Source: Saturnia japonica (taxonomy: Eukaryota > Arthropoda > Insecta > Lepidoptera > Saturniidae). Taken from it: 64,000 nucleotides of DNA. Below are positions 21,550 to 30,950 of the stretch, one piece after another. The DNA is taken from contig CM065325.1 in the NCBI GenBank assembly GCA_033032175.1, positions 90,930 through 154,929 of the forward strand, read 5' to 3'. The notes under the pieces were generated by a model. The model searched no databases and had not been told where the DNA came from. It worked only from the letters and a program-made list of their open reading frames with translations. The position numbers and the translations under genes are program-made. The stretch's first letter is position 1, and each line of letters opens with the position of its first letter.

Positions 21550-22040
21550 ATGTCATTGTTGTTACTGATTTTGCTCAAAGTTGAAGGAGGTAAATTAGAT
21601 CTTACAACATTATATGACAAGCTAAATGCACAACTTAGAGCTCTTGAGATATTAGATGTTACAAAAGAGAAGTATTCAGCATTTATTTTACCAATGGTTG
21701 AATCTTCATTGCCACATGACATACTAAAAGCATGGGAACGTTCTACAACACATACTATAAATATGGAGGAAGAGTTGACAAATCTATTATCATTTCTCAA
21801 GAAAGAAGTGGAAAGTGAACAAAGAATTGCTATGGCCAAGAACACCTTTAGTACAGAAACAAATAATAATCCTGAACCAACAGCTAGTTGTTTAATAGCA
21901 CAGTCTAAAACACCAGTGAAGAAATCAAAGAGTTGTATATGGTGTGTTAAGGAAAGGAGGAAAGAAAGAAGAAAGCATGTCTCATTTGTCTGAAAGTTGG
22001 ACATCATGCAAAAATATGTAAATCTTTTGTAAAAATGCTT
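21550..22040 (+). pseudogene. BEL/Pao-type Gag fragment
   Basis: 147 open codons from an ATG at 21550, then one frameshift. Contains TLYDKLNAQLRALEIL, KYSAFILPMVESSLP and KKEVESEQRIAMA, the conserved Gag (DUF1759-like) region of BEL/Pao retrotransposons. After a shift near 21965 the frame reads CLICLKVGHHAKICK, a CCHC zinc knuckle that binds element RNA. No protease or reverse transcriptase follows. Reads away from the kinase gene; it is a transposon remnant, not a host gene. Confidence 0.78.
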
Positions 22041-22189
22041 TTGCTATATCAGCTGTTATACCTATGGCTCTTTTTCTGAACTGTGCAATTAATGTAGGAA
22101 TTTGCTCTAGAAAATTCATCCCTTTCTCTAAACAAGAGTTTAATGACCTTCCGTTAATATCACATGCAGAAGCATCAAATACTGGTCTT

Positions 22190-22292
22190 ATTTTTGTTTC
22201 CTATTTAATAATTTTATTCTTTAAACAATACATGGTACGGAATAAAGAGTAAGTTGGAATTGGTACACTTGTGTATCAGTGTTTCAAAATCA
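22190..22292 (+). repeat. About 95-bp inverted repeat, left arm
   Basis: AATAAAGAGTAAGTTGGAAT and TGGTACACTTGTGTATCAGT occur again inverted at 23012-23105, enclosing about 720 bp of BEL/Pao-derived DNA. Confidence 0.8.
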
Positions 22293-22530
22293 GTGACAAC
22301 AACTCTCTGACATATACTTGTATTAATAGCTCATCTCGGGCATATCTAGATTTCAATTGAGCCATACACTCCTTATAATTATCACCATATGGTGGGTAAC
22401 TTTCTACTAATGCACGAACCTCTGTATTGGGTGTGATAGATTGTAGTAGATAATAAAAATCGATGAGTCCTGAGAAACCACAGTTGAAGACTCGCAGCGG
22501 TAGGGTGGTAAAACTGCCAAGTGAGTATAA
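22290..22530 (-). pseudogene. BEL/Pao-type Gag fragment, inverted part
   Basis: On the minus strand it reads LPLRVFN..., then EVRALVESYPPYGDNY, LKSRYARDELLIQVY and VRELLSLIL. This is the part of Gag that should directly precede the 21550 fragment, but it lies in opposite orientation. An inversion or a second truncated copy explains this. Confidence 0.7.
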
Positions 22531-23011
22531 GTTATATGTTTAAATTCTTTATTCTAAACTGTCTTTTATAGCAATCTCCATATTTAGTTTATTTTTTTGT
22601 TACTAATTATCTGTCAGACAAATATGATATGTTCTACTAATTTATAATAGTAAAACTATTATTAGAATTAAAAATGGCAATGGTTGTGATTTTTTCATAT
22701 TGTGATAGAGCTTCGAGGAAAGTTGTAAATTGTTAAATTTTTATATAATATAATTGTACTTCAGTAATATAACATTCGGATATATACTTTGTTTCAGTGT
22801 GCGGAGGATATTGTGAAATCCGAATGTATTCGCTTTTTGAAGTGGTTGCGTTGGCAACATTGGTTGTTAGAAAAAATAAAAAGAACTGAGAAAATGTGAA
22901 TCCTTGTTAATATTTTAATCCTTATTTTATATAAATAGAACCGTAGCGTAATAATATAACAGTCATGTATCACAGATCAAGGAATACATATTTTTTCTGT
23001 GGGTCCCGATA
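22531..23011 (-). other. Possible BEL/Pao LTR remnant
   Basis: On the minus strand from TGTTATATTATTACGCTACG, with an AATAAA at about 22545, upstream of the inverted Gag piece. Position and the TG start suggest an LTR; no second LTR is seen to prove it. Confidence 0.35.
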
Positions 23012-23105
23012 CTGATACACAAGTGTACCAATTCCAACTTACTCTTTATTCCGTATCATGTATTGTATAAAGAATAAAATTATTAAAAAGGAAACAAAAA
23101 CTCGA
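23012..23105 (-). repeat. About 95-bp inverted repeat, right arm
   Basis: Inverted copy of 22190-22292. Confidence 0.8.
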
Positions 23106-23168
23106 CTGCAACAAAAAAACACTTTACTAAAAACATATATTTTTCAATTTTTGCTTATTATTTGATTC

Positions 23169-23551
23169 CTACACGTCGTACTTCAAATATATAAAACCTA
23201 TGTCATTCACACAATAATTTACCTTAGACAAATCTAACAACATCTCGTATTCTAAAATCGATTTATGTACATACGGTCGAAAAACATAACCCTCATTTCT
23301 GCAGTCTGGACTGTTTGTATGGCAACAATTCGCATAAAGACAAGAGGGTGCGGGGGCGATTTTCGAAAATGAAAGTGGGGTAGAGAGTTCCTCTAGAAGT
23401 AATAGTGTTCTGTGGTAGAGAGCGTGTAAAATTAGCCCTCCTACAGTGGGATATGGCAAATGTTCGTCACTTATAATTTTAAGTGGTGCGGTAAAACTAA
23501 TTATAATATACCTATACCATTTCCATAGCTTTATTTTCTCGATGACAGCTC
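23169..23551 (-). CDS. Unidentified open frame, possible terminal exon
   Basis: 127 codons open on the minus strand from a good acceptor (TTTTTACAG at 23552-23560) to a TAG at 23169. Reads AVIEKIKLWKWYRYI, PYPTVGGLILHALYH, APAPSCLYANCCHT and so on. The frame is longer than expected by chance in this AT-rich DNA, and its middle is GC-richer. I recognise no family. No upstream exon was found, and the first 35 nt recur inverted at 24022-24058, so it may instead belong to a transposon. A pseudogene or chance frame cannot be excluded. Confidence 0.28.
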
Positions 23552-24021
23552 CTGTAAAAACTTGAACGAGCGTCTTTTTTACATTATGTATGCATTATTT
23601 TATAAAAATATGACGTTTACACACGTACATGGTTATACCAGAGTCGGAGAAACTGATAGGGATGGAGCTATATCGATAAACGTAACACGATAACAGACCC
23701 GATATTTTTTTTACAAAATTCAAGAAACTAAACTACTGCCGGATACTTTTGTACAAATTTATTAACTAATAATATTTTTCATTACAAGATGTTACACGTA
23801 TTAATTCTTTATTGATAATGCCAACTTCTCCAAAATTTTCGAAGCTGTTGTAAAATAAGTAGGTATGGGTAGGTACTCGACAATGAAACGAAATAATTAT
23901 AAAGACAGGTAATCTTTATTTATTTATTTATTTTAATCTAAATCTGATGAATCGTCACTGTCACGATATATGCGATCGATATCATTACTTATTTGGTCAC
24001 AACACTACAACTATCAAATTA

Positions 24022-24058
24022 GAACTGTCATCGAGAAAATAAAGAAATGGAAATAGTA
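24022..24058 (-). repeat. 37-bp inverted copy of 23508-23550
   Basis: CTGTCATCGAGAAAATAAAG and ATGGAAATAGTAT match, inverted, the beginning of the unidentified open frame. About 470 bp lies between. Confidence 0.75.
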
Positions 24059-24229
24059 TAAAAGTATACTTTTAGGTATTTTATAATTTATATTGCGCTG
24101 AACTAAAAGAGGTGATGAATACACAAAGGTGGGCGGGCGAATGATCACATTCCGTATTCAGCAATAAAATGACAATAAATTACTAGAACGTGCACTTACC
24201 TTTGGCTCTTGATAGTAACTGGTAACTGA

Positions 24230-24592
24230 TAGCGGTGGGCGTGGCTGATATGAGTTATACTAATGTAAACATTCGATTATAAAGATATCTCGATTGTAGC
24301 TTTTAATAATAATTATTATTAGTAGTTCGATAAAGAGTGATCATTCATAATCGAAGTACTATTACTAATTACTAATACTAGGTTACTGATTTGATAAAAT
24401 TATATTATTATGACCGAACAACCTTTGTTTTAGTTAGTTGTTATTTGTAAAGACCTTTTGGTTTACGACTGCGCGACCTTCTTTTTTATCTTTCCACTGA
24501 TATATAGATATCAGTCATAATTCATAATCGCCTACCTCTGGGTAATAACAATAAAGTCTCTATTATGATTTTATGAATGATTTCCACCTCTA
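24230..24592. mobile_element. hAT MITE with perfect 8-bp target duplication
   Basis: Flanked by GTAACTGA at 24222-24229 and 24593-24600. Starts TAGCGGTGGGCG, ends TTTCCACCTCTA (inverted terminal repeat). Interior carries many ATTCATAATCG-like subterminal motifs. Same family as 38692-39122. Non-coding, 363 bp. Confidence 0.88.
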
Positions 24593-24642
24593 GTAACTGA
24601 GGTGCGGGCGTTGGCGCTAGTAGCGTGCGGGCACGGGCGGCG

Positions 24643-25190
24643 CACAGTGGGCTGAAATCGGAGCCTCCCTTTCATAGGATTTTAGAAAAATTAAATATGT
24701 TATTTCATAGTTTTAAGTATAAAGTTTTGTCAAAACAGTCATATCATTGTATAATTTTGCAATTTCAAACTTTATTTTTACCTTCTACACCATATAATAT
24801 GGTCTTGTAAATTTCAAATGTATGAAAATGGATTTTCTTTTCGTCATAACTTTTTTGTGTTTTTAGTTGTAAAGCTGAAACTTATACATATCGTTACTAG
24901 GGTGGTAACGAACCCTTAGGACCTTTCACCTTGATCCCGGGCGACCGCGTTCAACAGATATTTGTTGATGAAAATTTCATACTTTGATGACATTGTATTG
25001 AGGTGAAATAATCAAATATGTAGGTTTATTTTCGATCTGAAAGCTACAGGTATCGATTAATAAAGTTACCCCTGATTTACCCTACCGCTTCGTTTTCATT
25101 ATCTTTCAAAAATACGATTCAGAATTAGTTTAAAAAATTTAATATACCTATTTTTCTTTATTAAAAGTTGTACAATGCCTATAAATTTGA
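24643..25190 (+). repeat. Transib left inverted repeat
   Basis: Pairs with 28240-28785 over about 540 bp, at roughly 94% by eye. A diverged direct copy of its inner part (24762-24965) follows at about 25247-25430 (AACTTTTTTGTTTTCAATTA, GGTAACGAACCCTTAGG). Confidence 0.88.
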
Positions 25191-25831
25191 ACTATCTACT
25201 TAAATTAACACCAATTTTCATTAATAAATTACCAATTTAGCAATTTCCAGCTTTATTTTTTAATATTTACTTGCAAATTTTATATGTATGAAAATGAAGT
25301 TGCCTTTCTTCATAACTTTTTTGTTTTCAATTATAAAGCTGAAACTTATACGTATCGTTACCGAGGTGGTAACGAACCCTTAGGCCCTTTGACATTGAGC
25401 CCAGGTGTCCCCGTTCAAAAGAAATGAATTAATTAAAAATGCATAATTAGGCACCACTTTCTTTGAAATTGAATTCACTACCAGTAGGCATATTGTCAAT
25501 TTTAGTACCTAGTATAGCGATTGATAAAATAAGAGTTATTTAAAATCATGCCAACGCCTAATTTACTCATTACCTACCATCAAAAATTCGTTTTGAAACT
25601 TCAATAAATCTATTTTTATTTATTAATTAAGTCGTACATTAACTATAAATTTTAAGTATCTTATTTATTAAGCCATAAACTACTACTTTTGTTCATTGTT
25701 TTTGTTTCACATTTTTAGCAAACTATTTTGGTTTTGCTAATTAGGGCAATTAGTTTATTTGTTTTGCTGTACATTGTTATTGTTGTTTTTGTAGTAGTTG
25801 TTGTTGTATAGATTAGTTCTAGAGATCGATT

Positions 25832-27894
25832 ATGATTCTAAATGAAAGTGGTGTAAATACCACGAGTAATTATATTTCATTTCATAAATCATCAAAACTC
25901 CGTACCCTAAAGTTACCCAGCGTTCATTTTAATTTGTTCAATATGGAAGGACTGGTGTCAAATATCGACATTTTTGTGTTCATGAAGCAAAAATTTAGCA
26001 AATTTTGCTCTGTCTAAAGAAGAAAAAACCGAACTTAAATCGTATTGTGCAACTTATTCAAGTAATCTTAAACGAAAATGGAAATCGGCTAATTATACAG
26101 GAAGTAATTTTTTACAAAAGTTTGCAGAGTGGTTAGACATAGATATCAAGTGGCCAGCATTTATTGAAACATACATTGATCAGTTGAGAGATGAAGATGC
26201 ATCAACGAATGTTTCCTTAGCATTACTAACTAGTACATCAGTAGAATACACTGTGCCTGATAGTGTATTTTTGTCACCCAAAACAAAGTCACCGAGAAAA
26301 GTATTCGGGGACCTGAGTCCACTTCAAAAAAGGAGAAGAACAGAAAATCTAATTAGCGAAAATGATTTTGCTACATTAGCGTACGCTCTGGCCAAGAAAG
26401 CCGCTGAAAATGAAAACCACACTGACTTTTCTGAGTTACTAAAGCATTTAATTAAACACCCTGAAGATGCAAAAATGCTTCGAACATGCTTAAACCCTAC
26501 AAAGCGAACTTATTCTGCTAATGCAGCACTGGGTATATCAACGTCTTTGAAGTTATCAAAATGGCAATACGTAACACTAAGGCTGAGTACAAAATACATG
26601 GGGTGTGATATTTTGCCATCATATAATGCAATACAGTCTGCGAAAAAGGAGTGCTACGTGGAAAAAGAAGACATGCTGATAACAGATAGTGAATTCAAGC
26701 TAAAACTTCAGTCTGTTCTGAACATTACAGTCAAGAGACTCTTAAAAACATTACCATTTCCAACAGAGGTTTGTGGTAGCAAATTAACTCTCATCAGTAA
26801 ATGGGGTTTTGGTGGTGCATCTGGACAAAGCAACTACAAACAAAAAATGATTGGGGATGATTACAGTATCTTCATGTCTTCATTTGTACCGTTGAAACTG
26901 GTGAGAGAGGATACGGATTAAATTACATGGGAAAATCCCAATGCATCATCAACATTTTACTGTAGACCTATTTATTTTAAGTTCATAAAGGACAGTAAAT
27001 TAAATATAAAAGAAGAAATGCTGACAGTTGAAAGGGAAATTGCTGCAATGCAGCCAACTGCTGTCAATGATACAAATGTGAAACACAGACTTCATATGAC
27101 CATGATAGATGGTAAGATAACTTCCTATCTTTCAGATACCTCAACAGCAGCATGTGATATTTGTAAAGCAAAGCCGAAAGATATGAATGCCATGGACTTG
27201 ATATCGCGAAAAACTCATTCTGAGGATATTTTTAAGTATGGCCTATCTTCGCTCCGTGCCTGGATTAAATGCATGGAATGCGTATTGCATATTGCGTATC
27301 GCCTAGACTTCAAAAAATGGCAAGCCAAGGGAGACGATTTAAAGCAACTAGTAGATAACAAGAAAAAGATTATTCAAGAAAAGTTTCGACATGAAATGGG
27401 ACTGCTTGTAGATATAGTTAAACAAGGTGCGGGAACTACCAATGATGGGAATACCGCAAGAAGGTTTTTTGCAAATCCTCAAGTAACTGCACAGATCACT
27501 GATGTTGATGAAGAACTCACCAGGAGATTTGCGGTGATTCTTCAGGTAGTCTCATGTGGAAAGTTTGTTGAAGTGGAAAAATTCCAGCAATATTGTTCTA
27601 ATACAGCTCATAAATATGTCGAGTTATATCAGTGGTATTATATGCCTTCTAGCGTGCATAAATTTCTCATGCATGGTGCAGACATAATTGAGCATAATAA
27701 CTTTATCCCAATTGACAAACTTTCTGAAGAGACTTCTGAAGCACGAAATAAAGATTTTAGAGTATTCCACTCGAGAAAAATTAGTAGAATTGCAATAAAT
27801 GAGGATATTATCCATAGTTTGTTTGGTAAACTCTACATCAGATAAAGAAAATATAGAGTTTGTAGATGTAAGAAATTTGTGTTACTCTGAGTAA
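25832..27894 (+). pseudogene. Transib transposase (RAG1 core relative), decayed
   Basis: Recognised by segments in order: GFGGASGQSNYKQK, WENPNAS, a C2 knuckle CDICKAKPKDMN, RAWIKCMECVLHIAYRL, GTTNDGNTARRFF, WYYMPSSVHKFLMHG and LSEETSEARNKD, the last holding the probable catalytic Glu. These are Transib and RAG1-like transposase hallmarks. Lesions: one extra base in an A-run near 25990, an in-frame TAA at 26919, and a frameshift near 27821 that cuts off a 20-odd-residue tail. The first acidic position, expected as Asp-Gly in this family, reads Gly-Gly. About 680 residues if read across the lesions, near the family's usual length. In life it would cut at the CACAGTG ends; this copy cannot. Confidence 0.85.
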
Positions 27895-28239
27895 TGTATG
27901 AGTGTAATTAAGTAGGTATCATCGGAGCTATATGTATATCATAATTTTGTTATAAAATATTTTTATATATTTGGAATTTACATTTACATCATCTATTTAG
28001 AGGTACTGTTGAAATCCATAAGTTAAAATAAATATAAGATCTCATGTTATTGCACTGCTTTCATTTAGAATCCTAATCTAGCCCCAGAAATAACTGTTTA
28101 ATCTTTTATGACAAACATCAATATCAACGAAATAAATAAACTAATTACCCTAATTAGCAAGATCAAGACATTTTGGTACAAATGTGGAACAAAAACAATC
28201 CAGAATAGTAGCAGGTAATGATAATTGGTATTAATTTAA

Positions 28240-28785
28240 GTTTATAATGCAAATTTATAGGTAATTTACCACTTTTAACAAAGAATAATAGGTATATTGA
28301 AATTTTAAAACGAATTCTGAATCGTATTTTTGAAAACGAAACGGTAGGGTAAATCAGGGGTAACTTTATTAATCGATACCTGTAGCATTCAGGTCGAAAA
28401 TAAACCTACAGATTGCTGATTTCACCTCAATACAATGTCATCAAAGTATGAAATTTTCGTCAACAAATATCTGTTGAACGGGGACGCCCGGGGTCAAGGT
28501 GAAAGGTCTTAAGGGTTCATTACTACCCCAGTAACGATATGTATAAGTTTAAGCTTTACAACTCAAAACACAAAAAAGTTATGACGAAAAGAAAATCCAT
28601 TTTCATACATTTGAAATTTACAAGTCCATATTATATGGTGTAGAAGTTAAAAATAAAGCTAAAAATTGCTAAATTATACAATGATATGACTGTCTTGACA
28701 AAACTGTATACTTAAAACTATGAAATAACATATTTAATTTTTCTAAAATCCTATTAAAGGGAGGCTCCGATTTCAGCCCAATGTG
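28240..28785 (-). repeat. Transib right inverted repeat
   Basis: Inverted partner of 24643-25190; heptamer variant CACATTG at the tip. Confidence 0.88.
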
Positions 28786-30334
28786 CGGCACGCGGCGGGG
28801 TGCTGATGTAGATCATGCAGCTTCTACGTACTAGACTACGTAATGTGCCGCTATCTAGGCGGTTAGCGGTAAAAGGTTACCGAGCGTGTGACAGAGTTGG
28901 AACCACGCTTAGGAAACTCGCGGTAATTAGTTACCAACAAACTCCCCAGGTGGCGCAATCCCAATAACTCACTACTCATATTTTTACTACTCCCGCGCGC
29001 AACCAGAAAATATGTGGTATGACGGTGATATTTTGTTCAGAATTTGTAATTATTATTTTCTCTTTTTTAAATATAATTCCTGCGATTTCCTACATGCGCA
29101 GGCAACTAGTGTAAAATCGATAATAAACTTTTTTCAGTGACAGTTGTAAGCCTGTACATGCGTACGTGCCGAAGCACACTACGAAGTACAATTGACATGC
29201 GCAGGCGGCAAGCACACCTGCACAGGTAAACCTCTCCGCGGTAGACCTTAGCGTGTTTCATACATACAAATAAAAAGAGTCAAAGCCCTAATGTTCTGTC
29301 GTTAGGAACTTGGTTCGGTCGACTCACTAGTTCGTCTCGATATCAAAAACCGCGGACAACAGATGACAACTCAAAGTGAAAATGTTTTTTCTTCGCACGG
29401 AGCATACAAGTGTTTGAATTAGTATCAGAACGCTATTAAGAAATATATAGATAGATAATTTACTGTATCTACAACATCCCGCTAATCGCTAATGCAATAA
29501 TTAATAATAGATAACCTCAATAACAGTCCTTCTATAATTATTTTACTCCTGGCTGTAAGTATCACGCTGAGGCTGGAGAGTCAGAGGCCTTCACAGAGTA
29601 TGAAAGAAGGATGTGAGTAGGACCAAAGAAATTCACAAGTTTCGTTGCACGATTATTACTGGTTTTCATATAAGAAATATCATACGGACGAGGTCGTTCG
29701 CAAATAAATAAATAAATAATAAATAAAACCGTTCAACTTCTGCACATAATTTCATCCACTTTTAAAGTGGAATGTTTTAACTTGTTATCCCCTACACAGC
29801 AAACAAAACAACCGTATTTTCTTTACCCACGGACGGAACAGTATTATCTTATTGTACTAGATATACCCACGACTCCATTCGCGAGGTATTCTATGAAAAA
29901 CGGTGATAAAAAATCTTCCTCCATACCGAACATTACGGATAGACAAAAATTTCAAAACGTGTCGAAATGTTTTCTATCCATAATTCTTAACTCCTGTATG
30001 GTATTTTTTCTAAAATATATTCAAACTTCGAATTTCGAGTTTACTTTTTTATTATAAGTATATATTATAAATATTATAAAGGTAAGTGATATTTGTAACT
30101 GCAGAAATAAATGTGAAATCTTTGAAATCAACAACCGAAGAAAAACCCTTATACAATGTTACGTCGTCCTGAAATCTATTAACTGTGATAGGACCCAAGC
30201 TAAATTTTACAAAGTTTATAATGTGTACAAGGCGTGAAGTGACAAAATAGGTTTTGTGACATTATCGTTTATTTTCTAACAGACTTTAAAAAAGAAGGTT
30301 CTCTGTTGCCTTGATATGTCTGATGATGCTAAGT
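28786..30334. other. Intergenic, no gene recognised
   Basis: The left part (to about 29350) is GC-richer and holds GTGCCGCTATCTAGGCGG; the rest is AT-rich with an (AATA) run at 29703-29728. The 96-codon frame at 29767 lacks any known motif. Confidence 0.45.
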
Positions 30335-30595
30335 GACGATATGTCCCAAGATGGTGACACGTTAAGCCTAGTGTAGGACTGGCTCTCAAGTGAAGGTGAC
30401 AGATTTTCACCTTAAGGATGGTATCAGCCAGGTAATTATTCCAAAATGCCTTAAGTACCACCATGATATGGTTTCATGGTTTCATCACGATGGTTTCCAC
30501 GAAAGCTCAAGCTCATCGCAGATATTCGAATTCACGTCGAACAACACGATACCACGACGCCACCACTGAGTCATCATTGCTTCAAAAAATAACAT
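30335..30595 (-). mobile_element. tRNA-derived SINE, family 1
   Basis: Minus strand: box A TGACTCAGTGG (about 30565-30575), box B GAATTCGAATAT, body and CTAGGCTTAACGTG as in 3008. Confidence 0.75.
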
Positions 30596-30827
30596 TGAAC
30601 ATTGTTATACTTCATCATTAAAAATAGGTACATTTTAAGGCTGAGGCCCACCTGCAAGCTGTTAGTAAGTACTCCGTCGAAGTGATTCCTTTCATTAAGG
30701 GTCATAAAACAGGTCATCAAAATTCAAATTTAACTAATCTTTTTTTACATAATAAATTTAAATTTAACAACTTCAAATTTAAATTAAAAAAAAGAAGCAA
30801 TGACTATATTAGCACAATATTTTATTG

Positions 30828-30950
30828 TTAACAATGATTAAAGCAGACTCTTGGGAATGGTAACGTAGTTTGAGCTAAATTGACCATTATAGGAGCAAAA
30901 ATGTTTCTTCCCCAGTTCAAAACACTGTCCCAGTTGCTGTTGGCTGTGAA
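30828..30950 (-). CDS. Paralog B exon 5 with stop and polyadenylation signal
   Basis: Acceptor TGTTACAG, 40 codons plus TAA. FTANSNWDSVLNWGRNIFAP to RVCFNHC; AATAAA 2 nt after the stop. Confidence 0.85.
   Translation of the reverse strand, partial: FTANSNWDSVLNWGRNIFAPIMVNLAQTTLPFPRVCFNHC

Larger units (their letters stand above)
24643..28785 (+). mobile_element. Transib transposon (RAG1-related), full length
   Basis: Left end CACAGTGGGCTGAAATCGG, right end inverted CACATTGGGCTGAAATCGG. Flanks CGGCG (24638-24642) and CGGCA (28786-28790) form the 5-bp GC-rich duplication typical of Transib. The ends continue as inverted repeats of about 540 bp. The central part encodes a decayed Transib/RAG1-like transposase on the plus strand. 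4143 bp. Confidence 0.9.

Noticed and set aside
23508..24058. Candidate TIR transposon between the 37-bp inverted copies
   Set aside because: No target duplication or terminal motif at the outer edges; kept only as an inverted repeat.
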